The translations under genes and the position numbers were made by a program. This document shows, piece by piece, positions 1-5,586 of a stretch of DNA of 5,912 nucleotides. Numbering within the stretch: the first letter of the stretch is position 1; the number at the start of each line of letters is the position of its first letter. The notes below the pieces were generated by a model, which worked only from the letters and a program-made list of their open reading frames with translations, was not told the DNA's origin and made no database searches. The DNA comes from Synechococcus sp. CPC35 (GTDB lineage: Bacteria; Cyanobacteriota; Cyanobacteriia; PCC-6307; Cyanobiaceae). The stretch covers positions 1 through 5,912 of the forward strand of contig NYUU01000132.1 of NCBI GenBank assembly GCA_002684175.1, read 5' to 3'.

Positions 1-483
1 GCGAAGGTGTTGTTCCAGGGACATGGAGCAGTTAATCGGAGATGCTTTCCATTCACTATTAGCAAGAATTTGTTTAAAAAACTTTCTTCCGTTGTGGAAT
101 GGGGTGTTTATTGCCAAGTTTGTATTCAAATTCTGGCAGAATTGGTGATTATTGTTAGAATTAGTTGGGTTTTATTGTCTAAGTGATTGCTTTTTGCTTT
201 CAGTCACAATGCGCAGTGCCTGGTCGGATGTGGAATATTTTGTTTGGTCATCCATCAATAATCGCTCCCTGGTCTTTTCTGTAAGTAATGTCAGTGGTTA
301 AATTAATAAATTTGAATAATTCATGCCTGTTTTCTAATTCGAGATTGATGAATTAACAGTTGTCTTTGTTGTGTGGCATGTGGAAAGAGTTAGGTTTCAC
401 TCCTGGTGCGGCTTTCTCGATCCTGCTTGGTCACGGTCCGCTGCATCTATGGTGCAAAATAGAAAGATCATGATTCACGGGAT
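1..483. other. AT-rich, gene-poor stretch at the window's left end
   Basis: I see no gene here that I can support. The plus frame starting at base 1 is open for 61 codons up to a TGA at 184-186. It could be the 3' end of a gene that starts outside the window, but its translation resembles nothing I recognise and ends in a short hydrophobic stretch. Two other short plus frames, 209-301 (30 aa) and 378-473 (31 aa), have ATG starts but no Shine-Dalgarno sequence. A weak AT-rich inverted repeat (TAATTC at 335-340 and GAATTA at 350-355, 9-base loop) sits in the middle. No tRNA or rRNA pattern was seen. Confidence 0.5.
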
Positions 484-894
484 GTGATCGACAATTGCGC
501 ACCTGATCTGACGCTTCTATTTGATGGCGGTTGTCCGCTCTGTCTGCGGGAGGTTCGTTTTCTTCGCAGGCGAGATCTTGCCAAGAGAATTGCTTTTGTC
601 GATATTGACTCTCCCGAATACGTTCCTCATCTTTACGGCGATATCAGCTACAGAGACGCTATGGGAAGAATCCATGCCATCACTGCCGATGGAATCATCC
701 TTCAAGATGTCGCGGTTTTCCGTGAGGCGTATCGACTGATTGGATTGGGCTGGATCTATGCACCTACCCGCTGGCCTTTGATCAGCCCTCTGATCGATCG
801 TATTTACTCCCTGTGGGCTTCTCGAAGGCTGCAAATCACCGGTCGTCCTGATCTTGACAGTCTTTGTCATGAACGCTGCAAAATTGAACCCTGA
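484..894 (+). CDS. DCC-family (DUF393) thiol-disulfide oxidoreductase-like protein
   Basis: This is a 136-aa protein of the DCC family, named for its conserved DxxCxxC motif. Asp14-Gly-Gly-Cys17-Pro-Leu-Cys20 follows a short hydrophobic beta-strand (residues 9-13), the usual position of a thioredoxin-like CxxC redox site. Further family features are a FVDID strand near residues 38-42, a 'dG.i..d..VFREAY' segment near 69-83, and a C-terminal aromatic/basic helix (about 107-120). Family members are predicted to be dithiol-disulfide oxidoreductases, but substrates are mostly unknown. A second Cys pair, Cys128 and Cys132, lies at the C-terminus. The start is GTG at 484: the upstream in-frame stop is TAG at 460-462 and no in-frame ATG lies between. 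No clear ribosome binding site is visible. It has no close neighbour on the same strand and appears to be a single-gene unit. There is no signal peptide, so it is probably cytoplasmic. Confidence 0.85.
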   Translation: MIDNCAPDLTLLFDGGCPLCLREVRFLRRRDLAKRIAFVDIDSPEYVPHLYGDISYRDAMGRIHAITADGIILQDVAVFREAYRLIGLGWIYAPTRWPLISPLIDRIYSLWASRRLQITGRPDLDSLCHERCKIEP

Positions 895-1242
895 ATATTC
901 ATCCCTCTGGGGTGTAATGATTGTTGATTGGACCATTGACTCCTGGTTTCTATTGAACGTCAGTAGGGATGGAGTTTTTCGTGTTTGAAAATTTGTTGAA
1001 GTGATTCTCCTCTGCTGGGCCTTCTTTGACTTGAGAGGTAATCTTTTTTTTTGATGACTTGAATCTTAGGAAACACTTTTTGAAATTGCTTTTTGTTCCT
1101 GTAGGTTATTGGTATTTTGTTGTCCTGTTCGGAATTAGGTGGCAAGGGGTTTTAGAGCGATTGGTGTCAGCATGACCTTTCGGTCTGAATGGGCTGATGA
1201 TGTCAAATCGTTTAAGAAGCTCTCTACTGCGACGCAAACCGC
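895..1242. other. AT-rich intergenic spacer
   Basis: This spacer separates the DCC-family gene from the FUSC-like gene. It contains long T tracts, including nine T at 1044-1052, but no convincing hairpin precedes them, so I do not call a terminator. A plus frame at 1172-1282 (36 aa) runs out of frame into the start of the next gene and has no recognisable content. A Lys/Gln-rich minus frame at 960-1145 seems to be a by-product of the T-rich plus strand. The promoter of the FUSC-like gene should lie here, but I cannot place its boxes. Confidence 0.5.
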
Positions 1243-1692
1243 ATGCATCCCTTCATCAGTTCGCCGTTTCAAACAGCCGTAGCAGCCGTGCTGGCGATGG
1301 GGCTCGCTCAGGCTCTGCAGCTCCCTGATGCTTACTGGGCACCGATCTCTGCAATCGTGTGCACCTTGGATGTGACGGATATCGCTAATAAGACAGCTCG
1401 TCGCCGTTTGATTGGTACGTTTTTAGGTGTTTTAATCGCCGCTTTGCAAATCAGTTTTGTCCCTTACAGTTTGTTTACTTATGGAATAGCTATTGCATTA
1501 TTGGGTCTTCTCTGTAGTGCATTGCGGTTGCATCCAAGTTCGCTTCGTTTTGGTGGAATTGCATTAACAGTCGTGGTTGCAGCTGCTGATCGTTCGTCTG
1601 TATGGCTGGTCGCAAGCACGCGTTTTGTCGATGTGTCATTAGGCGTCATTATTGCCCTATTGGTCGTCAGGTGCTGGCCGAAGCATGAGTAG
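1243..1692 (+). CDS. half-size FUSC / aromatic-acid-exporter-like membrane protein
   Basis: A 149-aa, very hydrophobic inner-membrane protein with about six predicted helices (roughly residues 11-27, 32-46, 56-73, 76-95, 101-116 and 127-144). The signature that suggests the FUSC/ArAE superfamily is 'LPDAYWAPISAIV' (27-39) followed by a basic 'TARRRLIGTFLG' segment (51-62). This matches the 'lp.gYWa.lta......TlrrallRllGTllG' pattern of fusaric-acid and aromatic-acid exporters such as AaeB. Full members are about 350-700 aa with a soluble domain or two membrane halves; this protein holds only one six-helix unit, so it may work as an oligomer or be a reduced relative. ATG 1243 is the only ATG after the in-frame TAA at 1213-1215. 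No strong ribosome binding site is seen. Substrate is unknown. Composition is uneven: the start is GC-rich and the middle AT-rich. It is convergent with the small minus-strand gene downstream. Confidence 0.7.
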   Translation: MHPFISSPFQTAVAAVLAMGLAQALQLPDAYWAPISAIVCTLDVTDIANKTARRRLIGTFLGVLIAALQISFVPYSLFTYGIAIALLGLLCSALRLHPSSLRFGGIALTVVVAAADRSSVWLVASTRFVDVSLGVIIALLVVRCWPKHE

Positions 1693-1733
1693 TTGTTTGC
1701 CCCATGGTCCTTGTTTTTAGGTGCTTTGTATTG

Positions 1734-1907
1734 TTATTGATCCACTATTCCCGTTGATAGTAACAGCCAGATAATGCCCGCTAATACGAAGTAACCCACG
1801 AGAAATGGATGCGGTCCTATGGTGAGGAAAAGTAATCCTCCCAGTAGGGCGCTTGTGATGATGCCGATCAGTGGGTTCCACCGTTGTTCGTGAGTCGGTT
1901 TTGCCAT
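1734..1907 (-). CDS. small two-helix membrane protein of unknown function
   Basis: A 57-aa protein starting at ATG 1907. A TTG three codons upstream (1916) would give 60 aa. It has a short basic/polar N-terminus (residues 1-11) and then two hydrophobic helices, about 12-30 and 34-51, joined by a Gly-Pro-His-Pro turn. It ends with a short polar tail ending in Asp-Gln. This ordered layout, with charges only at the ends and a Gly/Pro turn between helices, is what one expects of a real membrane miniprotein rather than a chance frame. I do not recognise a family. It is convergent with the FUSC-like gene, with 41 bases between the two stops, and no clear Shine-Dalgarno sequence precedes it. The opposite strand and the other minus frame (1717-1920) give polar, low-sense translations. 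Confidence 0.55.
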   Translation of the reverse strand: MAKPTHEQRWNPLIGIITSALLGGLLFLTIGPHPFLVGYFVLAGIIWLLLSTGIVDQ

Positions 1908-1994
1908 CAAGTTCAACCACTAAAATGAATTATGGCACTTTGAAATTTCATCGCATCATTCATGGGAAGTAAAGTCACTTGATGGATTTGAATC

Positions 1995-2010
1995 ATTGAT
2001 TGATTGATTG
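1995..2010. repeat. (ATTG)4 tetranucleotide microsatellite
   Basis: Four perfect tandem copies of ATTG, directly followed by TTTATAT, in the spacer between the small minus-strand gene (88 bases away) and the carboxypeptidase gene. Such short repeats can vary in copy number by replication slippage, but nothing in the sequence shows that it alters expression. Confidence 0.8.
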
Positions 2011-2216
2011 TTTATATGCTGGAGAAGTTGACGTTCATGCTAATTAATTGGAGTCTTTGCTTGTGATTGAGGGGGTGAGATGAGACGCTCTCCGCTGATT
2101 TATGAACTGTGATTTCTGGGCTATCAAAGAAGATTGAGCTCAGTTTCCGCGATATCCAGCCCATCCGGTGATACCCCACCCTCTGTTGATTCAGGTGGAC
2201 AAGCGATTCCGCAGGG

Positions 2217-2360
2217 ATGAATTCCTCCCGATCTCAGCTAAAAACGATGGCAGCTTTTCCCCCTTTGCTGGTCATGAGCATGCCGGCAACAATTGAGGCT
2301 GTGATAAGCAAGCGTGGACAGGCGTTCTGGGCCCTGTGCTCGGAGCTGACGGCTCGTTAG
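2217..2360 (+). CDS. possible short upstream reading frame, in frame with the carboxypeptidase
   Basis: ATG 2217 opens a 47-codon frame ending in TAG at 2358-2360, only 15 bases before the ATG of the M32 gene and in the same reading frame. The translation is weakly amphipathic (Met/Ala/Pro-rich middle, one 'FWALCSEL' segment), with no recognisable domain. GGG lies directly before the ATG, too close for a good ribosome binding site. An in-frame TGA at 2187-2189 bounds it upstream. It may be a chance frame, a leader peptide, or an ancestral N-terminal extension cut by a stop codon. Known M32 proteins normally begin near the point where the downstream gene starts, so the extension idea is weak. 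Confidence 0.2.
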   Translation: MNSSRSQLKTMAAFPPLLVMSMPATIEAVISKRGQAFWALCSELTAR

Positions 2361-2375
2361 GGTCGAGCCAGATCA

Positions 2376-3908
2376 ATGAAGCCCATGGGTGCCGGCGAAT
2401 CGGCATGGGATCGCCTCGGGAAACACCAACGCGAAACCCAGTTAATTGCCTCGATACAGAGCACTTTGTACTGGGATCAAAACACCCGAATGCCTTCCGG
2501 CGGTGCTCCATGGAGGGGTGAACAGCTCACGTTGCTTGCAACGCAGCTTCATGCCCGTCAGAGCTCATCGGCTTATTCCGATCTGGTGAAGGAGGCCCGT
2601 CAGGCCTGGCAGTCCAGTGATCGTTGCCCCCATCAAGGGCGCAATCTCGATCTGATCGAGCTTGAGCTGGGGCGTCAGCAGTCTCTGGATCCGACTCTGG
2701 TTGCAGCCCTGGCCAGGGCGAAAGCCGATGGGTATGACCGTTGGCAGCAGGCGCGTTCTGCGTCGGATTTCAATCTCTTCGCTCCAGCCCTGCAGCGCCT
2801 GATCGATTTGCGTCGTGAACAGGCGAGGCAACTCAATGAATCTCGTTCCTGCTGGGAAACCCTGGCGCAACCCTTTGAGCCTGACCTCAGCCTTGATCGT
2901 CTTCAGGCCCTGTTCGCGCCACTGCGAACCCGCCTGCCTGAACTTGTCGCAGAGGCCTGCAGTCGTCCACGTCCACGGTTCTGTGAGTGGGATCTTTCCG
3001 AGGGAGCCCAGCAGGCGCTGAGCGAAGAGCTGTTGCAGAGCTGGGGGCGGGATCCTGCGATGACCTGCATGGCGCGTTCCCCACATCCTTTTTCGATCAC
3101 CCTTGGTCCGGCTGATTTCCGCATTACGACACGGGTGGTTCCAAGTCAGCCCTTGTCGTGCTTCCTCGCGACTGCCCATGAATGGGGACACAGTCTTTAT
3201 GAGCAGGGATTGCCGGATCAGAGCCACCAGTGGTTCGCCTGGCCACTGGGGCAGGCCACATCAATGGCGGTGCATGAGAGCCAGTCCCTGTTCTGGGAGA
3301 ACCGCATTGCCCGAAGTCAGAGTTTTGCAGAGCTTTGGTGGCGGCGGTTCGTCGAAGCTGGAGCGCCCTTCACAGGCCCGCGGGATCTTTGGCAGGCAAT
3401 GAATCCGATGGCCCCGGGGCCGAACCGCGTTGAGTCGGATGAGCTCACCTACGGCCTTCACATCCTGATCCGTACGGATCTCGAGATCGCTCTGCTGGAA
3501 GAGGGGTTGGCCGTTAAGGATCTTCCAGGGGAATGGAACCGGCGGTACCGGGAGCTTCTGGGGGTGACCCCTGCTGATGACGCCGAAGGCTGTCTGCAGG
3601 ACGTTCACTGGTCGGAGGGATTATTCGGATATTTTCCCTCCTATTTGCTTGGGCATCTGATCAGCGCGCAGATCAGCGAGGCGATGACTGAATCGATCGG
3701 GCCGCCTGAGGAGCATGTCCAACGGGGCGAGGTGTCTCGTTTGCTGGCCTGGTTGCGGGAGCATGTTCACCCTCTGGGCCGAGCCGTCAATGCTGAACAG
3801 CTGGTGGAGAAGGTCAGCGGCCGACCCCTCAGCACGGACCCCTTCCTTCGCTATCTCGAAGCCAAGCTTGATCGTCTCCTCAAGGGGACGGAACCGGTCC
3901 GCTCCTGA
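2376..3908 (+). CDS. M32 family (Taq-type) zinc metallocarboxypeptidase
   Basis: A 510-aa cytoplasmic metallopeptidase of the carboxypeptidase Taq family, which removes residues one at a time from peptide C-termini and probably helps recycle peptides. Length matches the family (about 490-510). All family hallmarks are present in order: the N-terminal 'YWDQNTRMPSGG' segment (32-43), HPF (237-239), DxRxT as Asp247-Phe-Arg-Ile-Thr251, the zinc site HEWGH (His268, Glu269 as catalytic base, His272), HESQS (300-304, with Glu301 the likely third zinc ligand), and Gln408-Asp-Val-His-Trp412 leading into 'GLFGYFPSYLLG'. An 'IRTDLE' segment precedes this last block. ATG 2376 is used as the start; ATG 2385 three codons later fits equally well, and an AGGG at 2359-2362 is the only weak ribosome-binding candidate. 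No signal peptide. The stop is 44 bases before ppa, suggesting an operon. M32 enzymes usually act as dimers with broad specificity, but the substrate here cannot be read from sequence. Confidence 0.96.
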   Translation: MKPMGAGESAWDRLGKHQRETQLIASIQSTLYWDQNTRMPSGGAPWRGEQLTLLATQLHARQSSSAYSDLVKEARQAWQSSDRCPHQGRNLDLIELELGRQQSLDPTLVAALARAKADGYDRWQQARSASDFNLFAPALQRLIDLRREQARQLNESRSCWETLAQPFEPDLSLDRLQALFAPLRTRLPELVAEACSRPRPRFCEWDLSEGAQQALSEELLQSWGRDPAMTCMARSPHPFSITLGPADFRITTRVVPSQPLSCFLATAHEWGHSLYEQGLPDQSHQWFAWPLGQATSMAVHESQSLFWENRIARSQSFAELWWRRFVEAGAPFTGPRDLWQAMNPMAPGPNRVESDELTYGLHILIRTDLEIALLEEGLAVKDLPGEWNRRYRELLGVTPADDAEGCLQDVHWSEGLFGYFPSYLLGHLISAQISEAMTESIGPPEEHVQRGEVSRLLAWLREHVHPLGRAVNAEQLVEKVSGRPLSTDPFLRYLEAKLDRLLKGTEPVRS

Positions 3909-3952
3909 GCGCAGACTGTCCGTAGGATGCCCCGCGCTGTCATCCGCCGTTC

Positions 3953-4540
3953 ATGGCCAACCTCGATCAGGCTCCCAGCCGGAGCATGCCGAATCTGCTG
4001 CATGTTTTGCCGGCTTTCGCCGATGAAGCGGAACTCCGCCTGAACACGATCGTGGAGCTCAACTCCAACACGATCAACAAGTACGAGCTGATCACTGAAA
4101 CCGGCCATCTGAAGCTGGATCGTGTCGGTTACTCCTCACTGGCCTACCCCTTTGCCTATGGCTGCATTCCCCGCACCTGGGACGAGGATGGCGATCCGCT
4201 GGACATCGAAATCGTCAGCGTCACCGAGCCGTTGATTCCCGGTTCGATCGTCGAGGCCCGCATCATCGGCATCATGACCTTTGATGACGGCGGTGAAGTT
4301 GATGACAAGGTGATTGCGGTGCTAGCCGATGACAAGCGCATGGAGCACATCAAGAGCTGGGAGGATCTCGGCGCTCAATGGAAGAAGGAAACCACCTACT
4401 ACTGGGAGCATTACAAGGATCTCAAGAAGCCAGGAACCTGTTCTGTGAACGGTTTCTTTGGTACGGAGAAAGCAGTTGAGATCATCAAGAGCTGCGAAGC
4501 CCGCTACATGAGCGAAATCGATCCAAAGCTGGTCGACTAG
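3953..4540 (+). CDS. ppa: inorganic pyrophosphatase (family I, soluble)
   Basis: A 195-aa cytoplasmic enzyme that hydrolyses pyrophosphate to two phosphates using Mg2+, pulling forward biosynthetic reactions such as nucleotide polymerisation and aminoacyl-tRNA formation. The family I signature D-G-D-P-L-D-I is at residues 79-85, supplying the metal-binding Asp79, Asp81 and Asp84. Other active-site positions by comparison with the E. coli enzyme are Lys43 and Glu45 (in NKYE), Arg57, Tyr69, Asp112, Asp117 and Lys119 (in VDDK), and Tyr154-Lys155. It carries about 15-20 extra N-terminal residues relative to the E. coli protein, as I recall for marine cyanobacterial homologues. ATG 3953 is preferred because the reading starts in this conserved leader; no strong Shine-Dalgarno sequence is visible. 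It lies 44 bases after the M32 gene and is probably co-transcribed. The next gene is convergent. All catalytic residues appear intact. Confidence 0.98.
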   Translation: MANLDQAPSRSMPNLLHVLPAFADEAELRLNTIVELNSNTINKYELITETGHLKLDRVGYSSLAYPFAYGCIPRTWDEDGDPLDIEIVSVTEPLIPGSIVEARIIGIMTFDDGGEVDDKVIAVLADDKRMEHIKSWEDLGAQWKKETTYYWEHYKDLKKPGTCSVNGFFGTEKAVEIIKSCEARYMSEIDPKLVD

Positions 4541-4560
4541 TCAGGCTTTGATCCGAGCTA

Positions 4561-4584
4561 CAGGCGTCTCTTTCTCTCCGCCTG
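4561..4584. terminator. weak hairpin between convergent genes
   Basis: CAGGCG at 4561-4566 and CGCCTG at 4579-4584 form a perfect 6-bp GC-rich stem around a 12-base pyrimidine-rich loop. It falls in the 53-base gap between the ppa stop and the stop of the minus-strand dioxygenase, where a bidirectional terminator would be expected. No U tract follows on either strand and the loop is long, so an intrinsic terminator is only a possibility. Confidence 0.25.
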
Positions 4585-4593
4585 TTCTCGGGT

Positions 4594-5469
4594 TCAACGC
4601 TGATACATGTTCACCAGCACCGCCCGGCGAGCCTCAGGATGCTGAGGATGGCCGCAGTGGGCGCCTCGCTGGGAAGAGAGCACCATGTCGCCGGCACAGG
4701 CGAACAGGCAAATCGCTGAGGAATCCTTGAGCTGACTGAACTCAAAGGGTCCAAGACCATGGCGTTTGTTGAAGCGTGCGTTGCGCCACCAGAGCCGCCT
4801 CCGGCGTTGGGAGCCAGGCACGAAGCAGTAGGGACCGTCCGCGAGTGACTGAACGTCGCTGAGGTACACGAAGGATTTGAACTTCATCGAACGGCCATCA
4901 CAGTGGTAACTGCGGGTGTCCTCCACTCCGTGATTCAGATAAATGTTGCGGCACTTCACGCGCAGCCTGTTGAAGGTGCTGGTCTGCAGGAGCTTCTGTA
5001 CCAAACTTTCCTGCAGACAGGCATGGATTGTCTGATTCAGCCCGGCGGAAAGGCGCTCGGGATGAAAGATGTCGATCATTCCGGCATCACTTCCGCTGCG
5101 GCCGTCCGGCCGTTTCACGCGGTAGTTGATCACCGCCTTTTCAGCATCGCGGAACTGGTTATAACCCTTGAGAACTCGCTGATCCGGCAGGTTCAGATGG
5201 GCGATCCTTTCGAGCCGATGGAGATCACCGCGTTCGATTTCGTCCAGTAGTTGCCTGATCTCGACGTTGATGGCCTCGATCTGGGTCGAGGAGGCCACAG
5301 CGCGTAGACGAACGATGCCGTGATGGTGCAAGGCCCAGGCCGCCCTGAGGAAACAGCGGCGACTGGTCTGCAGATCATTGAACTGAAACGTGATGGCATC
5401 CACGAACCGCTCAAGGGCGTCACCCGCCAGCAGGTTTGGTTGTGTTGTGGCGAGAGGCGGTGCCTTCAA
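4594..5469 (-). CDS. PhyH-like Fe(II)/2-oxoglutarate-dependent dioxygenase
   Basis: A 291-aa protein with the double-stranded beta-helix signature of the phytanoyl-CoA dioxygenase (PhyH) superfamily, which couples 2-oxoglutarate decarboxylation to hydroxylation or a related oxidation. The iron triad is His189-Cys-Asp191 (in 'RSYHCDGRS') and His271 (in 'GAHCGHP'). Arg282, 11 residues after the distal His, is the likely 2-oxoglutarate anchor; the human PhyH His-Arg spacing is the same as I recall it. The 'DGPYCFVPGSQ' block (211-221) is another family mark. The N-terminal half (about 30-130) is helical and not diagnostic; Met131 is the first internal Met. No ATG start is available: the frame is bounded upstream by a stop at 5632-5634, the only upstream-most candidate is TTG 5469, and the next is GTG 5403. 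The substrate is unknown. The gene is convergent with ppa and divergent from the transpeptidase gene. No signal peptide. Confidence 0.85.
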   Translation of the reverse strand: MKAPPLATTQPNLLAGDALERFVDAITFQFNDLQTSRRCFLRAAWALHHHGIVRLRAVASSTQIEAINVEIRQLLDEIERGDLHRLERIAHLNLPDQRVLKGYNQFRDAEKAVINYRVKRPDGRSGSDAGMIDIFHPERLSAGLNQTIHACLQESLVQKLLQTSTFNRLRVKCRNIYLNHGVEDTRSYHCDGRSMKFKSFVYLSDVQSLADGPYCFVPGSQRRRRLWWRNARFNKRHGLGPFEFSQLKDSSAICLFACAGDMVLSSQRGAHCGHPQHPEARRAVLVNMYQR

Positions 5470-5507
5470 CGGGGAACAGGACGACCTGAGGAAGGGTACC
5501 GCTGCTG

Positions 5508-5526
5508 CTCGAGTCTTATGACTGAG
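5508..5526. promoter_or_regulatory. imperfect inverted repeat in a divergent promoter region
   Basis: CTC-g-AGTC-TTAT-GACT-GAG forms seven base pairs with one bulged G and a 4-base loop. It lies in the 117-base gap between the divergent dioxygenase and transpeptidase genes, 39 bases upstream of the dioxygenase TTG. It could be an operator or a 5'-UTR hairpin. A repeat this short can occur by chance. Confidence 0.15.
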
Positions 5527-5586
5527 ACGGAAAGATTCTGAAGACCCTCCCGTGAGAGCTGATATCTGCGGTTTTTTTCTGGAGCG

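Larger units (their letters stand above)
1908..2375. other. intergenic region upstream of the carboxypeptidase gene
   Basis: This is the divergent spacer between the small minus-strand gene and the M32 gene, and must hold promoters for both. Visible elements are an exact 10-base palindrome TGAAATTTCA at 1941-1950, a (ATTG)4 repeat at 1995-2010 next to TTTATAT, and a purine-rich GAGGGGGTGAG at 2069-2079 directly before an ATG at 2080 whose frame stops after only 10 codons. A 47-aa frame at 2217-2360 is listed separately. Base composition changes from AT-rich to GC-rich around 2070-2160. I cannot assign promoter boxes with confidence. Confidence 0.45.

Noticed and set aside
517..936. A 139-codon open frame on the minus strand over the DCC-family gene
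   Set aside because: It is antisense to a gene with the DxxCxxC family motif, has no recognisable content, and is best explained as a shadow.
960..1145. A 61-codon minus-strand frame in the spacer after the DCC-family gene
   Set aside because: It starts at TTG, is rich in Lys, Gln and Pro because the plus strand is T-rich, and shows no domain or ribosome binding site.
1172..1282. A 36-codon plus frame overlapping the start of the FUSC-like gene, considered as a frameshifted N-terminus
   Set aside because: Its translation is polar and does not continue the membrane-protein pattern. FUSC-like proteins can begin at the ATG chosen here, so no frameshift is needed.
1941..1950. Exact 10-base palindrome TGAAATTTCA upstream of the small minus-strand gene
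   Set aside because: About six exact 10-base palindromes are expected by chance in a window of this size, and it does not extend further, so it is not strong enough to call an operator.
2069..2112. Strong purine-rich Shine-Dalgarno-like sequence before ATG 2080
   Set aside because: The frame stops after 10 codons (TGA at 2110-2112) and the peptide has no leader-like feature, such as a run of one amino acid followed by an attenuator hairpin.
2565..3227. A 220-codon open frame on the minus strand inside the carboxypeptidase gene
   Set aside because: It lies fully antisense to a strongly supported M32 gene whose catalytic motifs are in this stretch. The minus translation is Arg/Gln/Pro-rich with no domain, as expected for the antisense of GC-rich coding DNA.
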